Of a stretch of DNA of 64,000 bases, positions 1-8,262 are shown in pieces (position 1 is the stretch's first letter; every line of letters starts with the position of its first letter). Origin of the DNA: Haloechinothrix halophila YIM 93223 (GTDB lineage Bacteria > Actinomycetota > Actinomycetes > Mycobacteriales > Pseudonocardiaceae); assembly GCF_000504245.1 (NCBI RefSeq), contig NZ_KI632509.1, positions 4,801,502 through 4,865,501 on the forward strand, read 5' to 3'. The translations under genes and the position numbers were made by a program. The notes beneath the pieces were generated by a model. The model was not told where the DNA came from. It saw only the letters and a list, made by a program, of their open reading frames with translations, and made no database searches.

Positions 1-783
1 CCATGCGCGCTTCCATCCGCTCGGACGGAGTGTGCCGCGAACGAACGTTTCCACTGTCCATTCCGGAGGAAGTCCGTACTGGCTCGTGAAACCGATGCTG
101 TCCCGGTTAGGATAGACCTCGAAGGCTTCCCCGCCGACCGTGTAGGTCTCGGTGGCTTCCCACGGCCGCTCGGCGACCCTGACCTGACCGCCGTGGATAT
201 ACCTCGCCGGGGTGGTCAGCGCCCGCAGCACACCGACCGGTGCCCAGCTGAACTGGTACCGGAACTCCCCCGGATGCGCGGGAATGCCGCCACAATACGA
301 GGTCAACGCGACCCGATCGGCCGTGTCCCCTACCTGCTCACGTGCCTGGGTGACCAGGACATGAGCCATGAGATGGTCGATTCCCGGGTCGAGGCCTGCT
401 TCGGTGAGCACGACGGTTCCCACCTCGCGCGCCCGCTGTGACAGCTCGGCCACCTCGGGTGCGGTGTAACTGGTGCAGGCGAAGTGCGCACGGTTGTCGA
501 GTGCCGTCCGCAGCAACTCGGTGTGGTGCGCGACAGGGAGCATCGACACGACGACGTCGCCAGGCCCAATCGAGTCGGCCAGATCATCGCGGTCGAGACC
601 GCGCACCGACACGGACGCGCTCACATCGAGCATCTCGAGGCGTCGCCTGGCTCGTTCGCGGGTACGGCCCCACAGCACGACGTCGGTGTCCTCGGCGAGC
701 GCCGTCAATCCACTGTGGCCTGTCGACATTCCGGTGCCGACCCAGTGGACGGTGCCGCTCGGCTCGATCCATCGCTCAGTCAT
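1..783 (-). CDS. Saccharopine dehydrogenase family protein, LYS9/saccharopine-reductase-like (partial, cut by left edge)
   Basis: The reading frame starts at ATG 783 (MTERWIEPSG) and runs off the left edge, so the C-terminus is missing. A Rossmann start (HWVGTGMSTGHSGL) is followed by the LYS9-type signature EAGLDPGIDH, which in the family lines the saccharopine site. Family enzymes interconvert saccharopine with 2-aminoadipate-6-semialdehyde plus glutamate using NADP(H). Its first codons overlap the end of the LYS1-like gene (stop at 776), so the two are translationally coupled and should act on one intermediate. The saccharopine route is typical of fungi and uncommon in actinomycetes; within this operon it may supply or consume an aminoadipate unit. 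Family assignment is firm; substrate is inference. Confidence 0.85.
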   Translation of the reverse strand, partial: MTERWIEPSGTVHWVGTGMSTGHSGLTALAEDTDVVLWGRTRERARRRLEMLDVSASVSVRGLDRDDLADSIGPGDVVVSMLPVAHHTELLRTALDNRAHFACTSYTAPEVAELSQRAREVGTVVLTEAGLDPGIDHLMAHVLVTQAREQVGDTADRVALTSYCGGIPAHPGEFRYQFSWAPVGVLRALTTPARYIHGGQVRVAERPWEATETYTVGGEAFEVYPNRDSIGFTSQYGLPPEWTVETFVRGTLRPSGWKRAW

Positions 784-1810
784 GGCGAATCATCTCCTTG
801 GTGTCCAGAGCGGCCAGGAAGGCATCGCGACAGCGCTGCCAGCAGGTGCCGTCGGGAAGTTGTTCGAGGAGCGGGGCAAGCTGGCCGGAGAAGTCAGCGC
901 TTGCCTCACGAGGAAGTAATGACGGGAGGTTGTCGATCGCGATGACCGACAGGCCGTCGGTGACCGTACGAACCGGCTCATCCCAGGTCGTGAGCTGGTC
1001 GTAGACAGGGAGTAGGTGATTCGGGGAACCGACGTCGCAGGTGACGTCGACAATCAGCGCGAGCCGCCGGTTCAGCCGCAGGTGCTGCGGGGCGAGCAGG
1101 ACGTCGCTTGGGCCGCTCCCGCCGACGGTGTTGATGAGAATGTCATGGTCCTGTATCGCGTCGCGATCGAGCCGGGCGGTCTCCCGAACGTCCCACAGCG
1201 TCGGCCGGATCCCCGCCTGAGCCAGCGCTTCCCTGGCTCCCCGACCGCATCGGCCGAGCCCGCCGATCACCAGCACCCTTGGCGTGGTCGGGAACCCGGC
1301 GATACTGGCATCGAGCTCGCCACGGCTTGTCGGCTCCAGCGGCAGGGGCAGGCGGCCGTTCCACTGCAACACCGCGAGCGCTGCGGCCACATATCCGGCC
1401 CACCTGCCGAACGCCGCGAGCCGCTTGCCCTCCCCGTCCGTCACGTATTCGAGGTCGAGAAGCTCACCCCGACCGGCAAGGAACCGGTCGAGTAGCCGGT
1501 CGGTGCCCCGCTGCCCCCGGAAGGCATGCGCGAAATACAGATGACGCCCGCTGAGCGGTTCGGGCTCGTCGGGAAGCGCCTTCACCCCGAGAATGTAGGT
1601 ATCGGGCGGCGCGTCAACCCAGCTCCCGGTCTCCGCCGTACAGGCTCCCGACGCTTCGAAGTCCTCGACCGGGTAGCAGCGCGCGGCCGAATCCTCGACA
1701 GTGACGCTCGCGCCCTGGTCGACGAGCGCGGCCACATCGCTCGGGGCAAGCGGCGTACGACGCTCGCCGGTGTACGTCTCGGCTCGAAGCCACAGGTCGA
1801 GGCCGTTCAT
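776..1810 (-). CDS. Saccharopine dehydrogenase (L-lysine-forming) LYS1-like, AlaDH/PNT fold
   Basis: A protein of about 344 residues with LYS1-type features: an N-terminal AlaDH/PNT half (LWLRAETYTGERRTPL), YILGVKALPDEPEPL, HLYFAHAFRGQRG and DLEYVTDGEGKRLAAFGRWAGY, then a Rossmann segment (RVLVIGGLGRCGRGAREAL). Such enzymes form or cleave saccharopine at the lysine side with NAD(H). The start is ATG 1810, or GTG 1813 one codon earlier; either overlaps the P450 stop, with an AGAGAGGAA ribosome site upstream. With the LYS9-like gene it could turn lysine plus 2-oxoglutarate into aminoadipate semialdehyde plus glutamate, or make an N-carboxyalkyl amino acid as part of a product. The direction is not decidable from sequence. 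Confidence 0.85.
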   Translation of the reverse strand: MNGLDLWLRAETYTGERRTPLAPSDVAALVDQGASVTVEDSAARCYPVEDFEASGACTAETGSWVDAPPDTYILGVKALPDEPEPLSGRHLYFAHAFRGQRGTDRLLDRFLAGRGELLDLEYVTDGEGKRLAAFGRWAGYVAAALAVLQWNGRLPLPLEPTSRGELDASIAGFPTTPRVLVIGGLGRCGRGAREALAQAGIRPTLWDVRETARLDRDAIQDHDILINTVGGSGPSDVLLAPQHLRLNRRLALIVDVTCDVGSPNHLLPVYDQLTTWDEPVRTVTDGLSVIAIDNLPSLLPREASADFSGQLAPLLEQLPDGTCWQRCRDAFLAALDTKEMIRHD

Positions 1811-2928
1811 CACCGTTCCTCTCTGCCGAACACGGGGATGCGCGCGTTGGGCGAGGGCATGTACCGCACGGGCCCATGAAGGTCACCGGGGGACCAGCCA
1901 GCCTCATCGAGCACGGACAGGATCTCCGCCGCGATCCCGATCGCCAGCGCACGGCCCGGGCATTCGTGCGCGCCAGCACTGAAGGTGAACGTGACGGGAT
2001 CGGACCGGTCGGGCCGGAATTCGTCCGGGTCCTCGTTGACCATCGGGTCGCGGTTGGCCGCCGCGAGCAGCACGAGGACGACCTGCCCCGCCCGCACGGT
2101 GTGCGGTCCGTAGCGGTAGGGCTCGGTGGCGAACCGGCGGGTGTTCTGGATCGGCGCATCGTGCCGGGCGACCTCGGCGACGAACGCGTGCGCGCTCGGG
2201 CCAAGATCGTACGTGGTTCGCGCGCGCAACGCGTTGCCCACGAGACCGGCTGTCGCGTCGTAGGTCTGGGAGAGGAATCCGATCCCGTTGGAGACCACCT
2301 CACTCTCCGTCGCGCCTGAGGCGCCGGTCGCCGCCATGAGGCTGGCGACGAGGCCGTCCCCCTTCGCTGCGGCCGTGGCGATCAACGGCCGCAGCTCATC
2401 GGCCGCCGCCGCTGCCGCCGCGCAGTCCTCAGCCGTCGCCGAGCCGGGAATGCACCGGACGAACTCCGCTGTCACCTCGGCAGCCCGCCCTACCTCGGCT
2501 GCGGGCACGCCGCACAGCGTGGCGACCGTGGCGGCGGGGACGCCGAACGCGAGCTCGCGGTAGTCGGGCCCGCGTCGCACCGCGTCCCTGGCGAGCTCAC
2601 CGGCGACGCGCGCGACCTCGGTTGCCGTCACCCGCGAGAGCGTCGTGACGACCGCGTCCTTGAGTTCGTCTCGCGCCGCGTCGTCCCGCATCCGTATCAG
2701 GTCCTTGTAGACCGAGCCCGCCGCCGTGTCCCTGATCGGGCCGGGGACGCTGTTCCCCGGCGGCCGCACGGCGAGTTCCGGCGCGCGCAGCACATCGTGG
2801 ACAGCGCGGGCGTCAGCCGCGACCCACATGTCGAGCGTCGGGTCGAACGCGAACGGCTGCTCCGCGGCGCGGCGCGCGTAGTAGGGATAGGGGTCGTCGA
2901 GTCGTAGGGCGTCGAGCGGTGTTGTCAT
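1810..2928 (-). CDS. Cytochrome P450 with an atypical I-helix
   Basis: A 372-residue soluble bacterial P450, shorter than the usual 400. The heme-ligand loop is FSAGAHECPG with Cys323; the K-helix ExxR is EVAR (252-255). The I-helix reads LSQTYDATAGL (219-229): an acid (Asp224) is kept but the residue after it, normally the oxygen-activating Thr, is Ala225. The start ATG 2928 has a GGGAGG site nine bases or less upstream. It sits between the acyl-CoA dehydrogenase and the LYS1-like gene and overlaps the latter. It presumably oxidises a pathway intermediate; the altered I-helix could mean a reaction other than simple hydroxylation. No ferredoxin or reductase gene is visible in the window. Confidence 0.9.
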   Translation of the reverse strand: MTTPLDALRLDDPYPYYARRAAEQPFAFDPTLDMWVAADARAVHDVLRAPELAVRPPGNSVPGPIRDTAAGSVYKDLIRMRDDAARDELKDAVVTTLSRVTATEVARVAGELARDAVRRGPDYRELAFGVPAATVATLCGVPAAEVGRAAEVTAEFVRCIPGSATAEDCAAAAAAADELRPLIATAAAKGDGLVASLMAATGASGATESEVVSNGIGFLSQTYDATAGLVGNALRARTTYDLGPSAHAFVAEVARHDAPIQNTRRFATEPYRYGPHTVRAGQVVLVLLAAANRDPMVNEDPDEFRPDRSDPVTFTFSAGAHECPGRALAIGIAAEILSVLDEAGWSPGDLHGPVRYMPSPNARIPVFGREER

Positions 2929-2974
2929 CGAACCTCCCGGCAGTGGTCGCGTGGTTGGTGTGTCGCCTGACCTG

Positions 2975-4126
2975 TCACAACGACTCCGCGATCGTCATCG
3001 CAAGCAGTTCCGAGGACCCCTCGTAGATGCGAAGCGCGCGAACCTGCCGGTAGAGCCGCTCGATCGCCGTACCGGACACGACCCCTGCCGCGCCGAAGAC
3101 CTGGACAGCGGCGTCGACGACCTGCCCCGCTGATTCGGTCGCGTACAGCTTGGCTACGGCGGAGTCCTTGGCGTACTCGCCGCCGGTGTCCAGCGCCAAG
3201 GCCGCACGCGCCGTCAGCAGCGCCGCGGCGGACAACCTGACATCCATCGACGTCAGGGACGATTTCACGAGCTGGAGATCGGCGAGCCGGCCGCCGAACG
3301 CTTCCCGGCCGCGTGCCCGGTCGAGCGCGAGCCGGTACGCACGCCTCCCGAAGCCGACCGCCGCTGCGGCCACGGTCATGCGGAACCGTTCCAGCATCTC
3401 GAGGGCAACGACGAACCCCTGGCCCCGCTCGCCAAGCAGGGCCCCGGTGCCGACGTGGCAGTCGGTGAACGTCAGCTCGGCCCACGAGCGGGGCGCGATG
3501 GCCTCGATGGCGCCGCGTGTCACGCCCGTCGCGTGCATGTCGACGAGGAACGCGGACAGCCCCAGCGGACCCGGCCCATCACCGGTACGAGCCAACACCA
3601 CACACATGTCGGCGATGTCGCCGAGAGCGATCCACGTCTTGACACCGTTGAGCACGTACCCGTCATGGCTGGGCTCGGCACGCAGCGCGACAGCGCCCAA
3701 ATCCGAGCCCGCCCCCTCCTCGGAGAGCGCCACCGCCGCCACCACGGAACCGTCCGACATCCCCGGCAGGTAACGGCCTCGCTGCTCGGCGGTTCCGTAC
3801 CTGGCCACCGCGATCGCGGCCAGCTCCTGGATCGAATACGTCAGGTCGCTGAGGTCCTCGTGGTATGCCAGTGTCTGGCGACGCACGCAGACGGACCGCA
3901 TGTCGGACGCCTCCCCGCCGCCGTCGAGGTGCGCCAACCATCCGGCGTCCCCGAGCTCGGCCATCAGGGCACGACAGCGCTCGGCGGGGTCGCGATCGCT
4001 GTCCCGTTCCCAGTCGGACATCCTGCTGCCGCACCAGTCTTCGAGCCGTTCGGCGAGGGCCCGATGCCCGTTGTCATAGAGCGGGAGGTTGAGGATCGCC
4101 GGGTCGTGGCTCACGCAAGTAGTCAT
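2975..4126 (-). CDS. Acyl-CoA dehydrogenase family protein
   Basis: A 383-residue flavoprotein of the acyl-CoA dehydrogenase family: FAD-side segment VALSEEGAGSDLG, the mid-domain strand VLNGVKTWIALGDIAD, and the C-terminal catalytic motif RIYEGSSELL, in which Glu matches the general base of medium-chain enzymes (usual YEGTS). Known members make alpha,beta-unsaturated acyl-CoA or acyl-ACP thioesters. The gene lies 12 bp after the diiron protein gene and 46 bp before the P450 within the biosynthetic operon, so it more likely desaturates a chain tied to the KAS III-like enzyme than serves beta-oxidation. The start ATG 4126 is preceded by GAGGTG. Confidence 0.9.
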   Translation of the reverse strand: MTTCVSHDPAILNLPLYDNGHRALAERLEDWCGSRMSDWERDSDRDPAERCRALMAELGDAGWLAHLDGGGEASDMRSVCVRRQTLAYHEDLSDLTYSIQELAAIAVARYGTAEQRGRYLPGMSDGSVVAAVALSEEGAGSDLGAVALRAEPSHDGYVLNGVKTWIALGDIADMCVVLARTGDGPGPLGLSAFLVDMHATGVTRGAIEAIAPRSWAELTFTDCHVGTGALLGERGQGFVVALEMLERFRMTVAAAAVGFGRRAYRLALDRARGREAFGGRLADLQLVKSSLTSMDVRLSAAALLTARAALALDTGGEYAKDSAVAKLYATESAGQVVDAAVQVFGAAGVVSGTAIERLYRQVRALRIYEGSSELLAMTIAESL

Positions 4127-4138
4127 CGTCCAGACACC

Positions 4139-6337
4139 TCAGATGATCATTTCGCTGGACAGCTGGCGCGTGCGGTTGAGCGACTTCACCAGATCGACCT
4201 CCAGGAAATAGGCGAATGACGCGTAGCCGCGCCACACGCGCCGCCACCGCCGCCGCACTTCCGCGTCCCCGCTGTGCCGGGCGATGTCGTCCAGGTGCAC
4301 GGTGATGAGATCCACCGACTGGCGGGCATGCCCCGCCGAGAAGTTGTCGATGGTCAGGTGGGCTTCCTCGTAGACCGTGTCGAATCCCCATCGGCGTAGC
4401 TTCTGGATCTCGTGAAGCCGCATCTCACCGAGACCGAGCATTTCGATGCCCAGGTTGTATCCGACGATCTCGTCGTAGAAGGACTCCGGAAACAGCGCGA
4501 GACTCAGCTGATGGATGGGGAACGCGTAGATGTCAGGGAGTTCGGCCTGCTCCGTGAACTCCTCGCTCCTGATGTGCGGCAGGTGGATATCCATGCTGGC
4601 CAGCACCCGCCGGATCAGCGTGATGTGGTTCTTCGTGACATACCCACGCCCCATCTCGTCGGCGTAGATCCCCAGCAGCATCCCGTCGGCACGGTGATCG
4701 AAGCGGCCGACGCCGCCGATACGGTGAACCCACGCGCCGTCGATCAGGCTGCCGAACGCGGTGAGCTTCTGGCCGAAGATGACCTCGTCGCGATCGGGAA
4801 TGGTGTCGAGCTTGCGGTACGGTTCGACGAGCTTGTCCCAGTAGATCCGTTCGGCTCGCTCCAGCAGCGCCTGCGGGCTGTACTCGAAGAACGAGGCATC
4901 GGTGTAGCGCCCATCGGCGCCGTGCTCGAACAGGATCTCGGCATCGCGCAGTCCTTGCTCAGCGCGCTGCTTCGCCAGCGGAAGCACGTGCGGGAAACGC
5001 TCGATGTTGACCAGCCGGTAGAACAGTTCCCGATCATCCAGCTCCGCTGCCTCCGCTGTGACGACACGGCCGGACCGCGCTTGGTCGGCGACTCGTTCCC
5101 GCCACCTCTGTGTCGCGCTGTCACCCGCGCGACAGGGCGAAATATCGACAGCGGGCTCGGCGCCGTCGTGGATCGACTGGATCCACTCGGCAAAGGTCGC
5201 CGCTTCGTGAGCGTCGAAGATCCCGAACATCGGGCCACCGAACTTGATGGCGTCCAGAAACCGGACCGAGCCGTCGGCGCGGCGCCGCACGAGGCGCGAT
5301 GAGCGCAGGGCCGCGAGGAAGCCCTCGACATCGGCGGTGTCTGGATCGGCGAACCACTCGGTGAGCAGCCTCCCCCCGACCTTGATGTTCTTGTGCTGCT
5401 TACCGGCGAATGGGATGTGCCGCATCACGATGGCGGCGACTTTCGCGTCGAGCGACAATCCCTCTTGCCACGAAGCGAGGTCGTCGAGCATCGCGAGATA
5501 CTCGTCCTCGAGCGCCACGACGGCTGATACCGCGTTCACCATCCGGGACCAGTCAGCTCTCCCGGATGGCGACTCGGCACACAACTCGGCGTACAGCTCG
5601 AGGACCGAGACCAGCTCGTCCTCGTCGATCGCCGGATTCCTGCCGAACATGGCGTCGTCGAGTCCCAGCAGGAAGTAGGCGCAGTGCACCCCGACGACCT
5701 CAGGGAGGTAGCTCGCGGGCATCCGGCACAGCGCCAGGTAGAACGCCGCGTGCACGGCGGTGAGCGGGCGTGCCTCCGACCGGGCGACGAAGTCCGACGC
5801 CCGCAGTCGCGGGAGATGGACCCCCGCCTCTTCCAGCGCCCGGCGTCGGGTCGCCTCGAGTGAGTTCGTGATGACACCGTCGCCCTTGAGCGCGAGGTGA
5901 TGGGCACCGAGATGGTTGACGACGACCGCAGGCTCGGTCGCCGGCTGCGAGACCGTGTCCAGCCAGCATCCCGCGATCAGCGATAGCGGTGACCGCTGTC
6001 GCACGATCGACAGCCACGACTCGCTGTCACGCCAGCGTAGGACGCGTTGCCGCATCGCAGCGCGCCGCGTGCGAAGGTCCGTGACGATATCCGCGCCATC
6101 CACGGTGCTGCCCCGTGGTGCGGTGAGTACCGCATCGATGATGCTCACCGCGAGCGCACGGCTCGCCTGGGACTCGCCGTCGCCGAGCAACGTCTCCACC
6201 CACGTGCCGCTCTGGCTTCGCAGCAGCTCACCCGCTGCCTCGACAGCCGAAGCGTCGCAATGGACCGTGCCGCGTGGCAGTGATGTCGTGACATCGCGGT
6301 CGTGTCCCCGCTCCTGCCGGGCTGTAGGGAAGGTCAT
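4139..6337 (-). CDS. Tandem heme-oxygenase-like diiron oxidase/oxygenase (HDO) with degenerate N-terminal half
   Basis: A 732-residue protein with two copies of the heme-oxygenase-like diiron fold, in the 'iron-containing redox enzyme' family that includes UndA, SznF and BesC. The C-terminal copy keeps a plausible iron set: DEMGRG (Glu561), His571, Glu632 in GIEMLGLGE, and EAHLTID (His660, Asp664) with His670. The Glu-His spacing of ten and the following Glu and HxxxD spacings resemble SznF. The N-terminal copy aligns over residues 140-265 (GVHLPRL against DIHLPHI) but has Leu150, Leu160 and Phe222 at the first three ligand positions. Known relatives do N-oxygenation, C-C cleavage or olefin formation. 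The start ATG 6337 follows GGAGGAG. The substrate is unknown. Confidence 0.85.
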   Translation of the reverse strand: MTFPTARQERGHDRDVTTSLPRGTVHCDASAVEAAGELLRSQSGTWVETLLGDGESQASRALAVSIIDAVLTAPRGSTVDGADIVTDLRTRRAAMRQRVLRWRDSESWLSIVRQRSPLSLIAGCWLDTVSQPATEPAVVVNHLGAHHLALKGDGVITNSLEATRRRALEEAGVHLPRLRASDFVARSEARPLTAVHAAFYLALCRMPASYLPEVVGVHCAYFLLGLDDAMFGRNPAIDEDELVSVLELYAELCAESPSGRADWSRMVNAVSAVVALEDEYLAMLDDLASWQEGLSLDAKVAAIVMRHIPFAGKQHKNIKVGGRLLTEWFADPDTADVEGFLAALRSSRLVRRRADGSVRFLDAIKFGGPMFGIFDAHEAATFAEWIQSIHDGAEPAVDISPCRAGDSATQRWRERVADQARSGRVVTAEAAELDDRELFYRLVNIERFPHVLPLAKQRAEQGLRDAEILFEHGADGRYTDASFFEYSPQALLERAERIYWDKLVEPYRKLDTIPDRDEVIFGQKLTAFGSLIDGAWVHRIGGVGRFDHRADGMLLGIYADEMGRGYVTKNHITLIRRVLASMDIHLPHIRSEEFTEQAELPDIYAFPIHQLSLALFPESFYDEIVGYNLGIEMLGLGEMRLHEIQKLRRWGFDTVYEEAHLTIDNFSAGHARQSVDLITVHLDDIARHSGDAEVRRRWRRVWRGYASFAYFLEVDLVKSLNRTRQLSSEMII

Positions 6338-6354
6338 GTCTCCTCCGGGTTGCG

Positions 6355-7302
6355 CTACGAGGTCGTATGAACCGGGGCGCGGTAACGCACGAGCACTCCG
6401 GCCCGCATACCGGGAACGCTTGAGGCAAGGAGGTAGCGCTCACCGTCCACGAGTTCCGAGGCTCTGTACCTGTCCACGAGGTTGATCAGCGGATCGGCGG
6501 CGAAACAGTGCCCGAACCGGGCGATGTTCGCCAGGAAGAGCTGGTCCGATCGGAACCCCGCTTGCGACTCCTTCAACGTCACCAGCGGGATGTAGAGGTT
6601 GTTGTGCATCACGCCCGCGATATCACCGGGCGAGACACTGGTCGCGTCCTCGATGCGCTTGTTCACCGCGATCGCCAGCTCGGCCGAGATCTGCTCACCA
6701 ACACCGTTGGCGCACAGGTCCTGGCTCACGGCGCTCCCCTCCACACGGAAGCCACCGTGCTCGCCCGAAGGGTCCCCGCCATCGCTGGGCACGACGAGAC
6801 AGCTCGCGGCCCCATCGGAAAAGAGCGCGAAGCTTTCCAGCCGCTCGGCATCGCCGCTGATCCGATCGGCGGTAATCACCAATGCCACGCCGCACTGCCG
6901 CGCGGCGATCGCGGCGCACGCCGCGCGCACTGCCAGCAGCAGGTTCGTACAGCGCCCCAGGGTCACGCCAGTGACGGCCGCGTGGCGCAGTCCCAGGCCG
7001 GACGTCACCTCCGCGACGAACGCCGACTGGTCCGCGAGCGAGGGCGAGAACGCTGTCGAACACAGGTACAGTTCGTCCACATCGGAGCCGTGCACACCGG
7101 CGCGGTCAAGCGTCGCCTGTCCTGTCTCCACGGCGAGCTGGGCGCAGGAACGTGCCGACCTGCGCACCTCACCCCACCCCCACAGCTCGGGATCCGGCGC
7201 CATCCGCAACCGCTCTGCCCTGTGCTGCCAGTTCTCGACCGCGTCGTACGGCTCGGCGATCTCACCAAGGACGTAGTCCAACGCAATCAGGTTCGGCATC
7301 AC
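6355..7302 (-). CDS. KAS III-like (FabH-family) ketoacyl synthase or acyltransferase
   Basis: A 315-residue thiolase-fold protein. The nucleophile is Cys118 (TLGRCTNLL), DGAAS sits in the central core, and the first catalytic His is His233 (MHNNLY). Where FabH has Asn in GNTSAA, this protein has His265 in GHCFAADPL, so the triad would be Cys-His-His. The family normally condenses acyl-CoA with malonyl-ACP, and divergent members transfer acyl groups to O or N. It starts at GTG 7302 or ATG 7299, overlapping the end of the PEP-mutase-like gene, and lies just before the diiron gene. No acyl carrier protein is visible in the window, so the acceptor is unknown. Confidence 0.85.
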   Translation of the reverse strand: MMPNLIALDYVLGEIAEPYDAVENWQHRAERLRMAPDPELWGWGEVRRSARSCAQLAVETGQATLDRAGVHGSDVDELYLCSTAFSPSLADQSAFVAEVTSGLGLRHAAVTGVTLGRCTNLLLAVRAACAAIAARQCGVALVITADRISGDAERLESFALFSDGAASCLVVPSDGGDPSGEHGGFRVEGSAVSQDLCANGVGEQISAELAIAVNKRIEDATSVSPGDIAGVMHNNLYIPLVTLKESQAGFRSDQLFLANIARFGHCFAADPLINLVDRYRASELVDGERYLLASSVPGMRAGVLVRYRAPVHTTS

Positions 7303-8180
7303 GCGCCCTGCCTACCCATCAGCTCGCGCATGTCGGCGATGGACAGGGATTCGGACACGAAGTCACACGTCCCCGTCTCCAGCACCTCTCCAGCCGCCTT
7401 CCGGAACGCCGCGAGCGCCACACGCGAGAGCGACGACCCCAGCGAGATTCGCCGCACCCCGAGATCGATCAGTTCCGCGACACTCAGCCGCTGCCCCGCC
7501 CCCATCAGTACGTTCACCGGGCGGCCGACCTCATCGCATACCCGCCGGATCGCCTCGGCGCCAGGCAGGCCAGGGGCATAGACCACGTCGGCACCAGCGT
7601 CCGCGTACGCGCGAAGCCGCGCGACCGTGTCGTCGAGATCGTGCCGCCCGTACAGGAAGTTCTCGGCACGCGCGGTGACGGTGAACGGGATGTCGAGCCC
7701 GCGTGCGGCCTCCACCGCTGCGGTCACCCGCTCGACCGCGTCGCCGAACTCCCGGATCGGGGCCGTATCGCTTCCGGTGGCGTCCTCGATCGATCCGCCA
7801 ACCGCCCCGGTAGCCGCAGCGGCCGTGACCGTCGCAGCGACCTCCGATGCCGTCGCTCCGAAGCCATCCTCGAGATCAACCGACACCGGCAGCGACGTCG
7901 ATTCGACGATGTCGCGGGCATTGTGGAACGTCTCGTCTCGGGTGACCTCACCCCGCCGGTCCACCTTGCCGAGCATGGCCGCCAATCCACCACTGGTCGT
8001 CGCGAGCGCTCGAAACCCCATGCCTTCGAGCATCATCGCGGTTCCCGCGTCCCAAGGATTCGGAATGATGAATGGCTCGTCGTGCAACGCGACGAACCGC
8101 CGCGCGCGTTCCCGCTGATCCTGAATACCCGGCGCCCGAGCGGCATCGTGATGACCACCTGGTTGATCCGGACTCACCAC
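7299..8180 (-). CDS. Isocitrate lyase/PEP mutase superfamily protein
   Basis: A 293-residue (beta/alpha)8 protein with superfamily hallmarks: IIPNPWDAGTAMML, ALATTSGGLA, SVDLEDGFG and a second acidic pair in GSIEDATG, TVTARAENFL, then VLMGAG and ISLGSSL near the C-terminus. Members cleave or form C-C or P-C bonds next to a carboxylate (2-methylisocitrate, oxaloacetate, phosphonopyruvate). This one lacks the EDKxCxK-type loop of true PEP mutase, so phosphonate synthesis is not supported. The GTG 8180 start has no ribosome site at normal distance; the nearest AGGAG serves a seven-codon reading frame that ends over this start. Its operon position suggests it makes or trims a small acid building block. 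Confidence 0.8.
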   Translation of the reverse strand: MVSPDQPGGHHDAARAPGIQDQRERARRFVALHDEPFIIPNPWDAGTAMMLEGMGFRALATTSGGLAAMLGKVDRRGEVTRDETFHNARDIVESTSLPVSVDLEDGFGATASEVAATVTAAAATGAVGGSIEDATGSDTAPIREFGDAVERVTAAVEAARGLDIPFTVTARAENFLYGRHDLDDTVARLRAYADAGADVVYAPGLPGAEAIRRVCDEVGRPVNVLMGAGQRLSVAELIDLGVRRISLGSSLSRVALAAFRKAAGEVLETGTCDFVSESLSIADMRELMGRQGA

Positions 8181-8197
8181 ACCAACACGACCGACAT
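8174..8197 (-). CDS. Possible seven-codon leader peptide MSVVLVW
   Basis: An AGGAG at 8206-8210 is eight bases from ATG 8197, which opens the frame MSVVLVW and stops at TGA 8176-8174. That stop overlaps the second of two GTG codons (8180, 8177) that can start the PEP-mutase-like gene in another frame. The good ribosome site therefore feeds a short frame coupled to the gene's start. It may be a translational coupling leader, or the region may contain a sequencing error. Confidence 0.4.
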   Translation of the reverse strand: MSVVLVW

Positions 8198-8262
8198 GGT
8201 CGCTACTCCTTTCCTCGTATGCGCCTCGGGAACATCAGCGACCCAGGTGACGTTGTTGAGCA

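Noticed and set aside
7299-8180. True PEP mutase and a phosphonate pathway
   Set aside because: The EDKxCxK-type loop of PEP mutase is missing and no phosphonopyruvate decarboxylase gene is seen.
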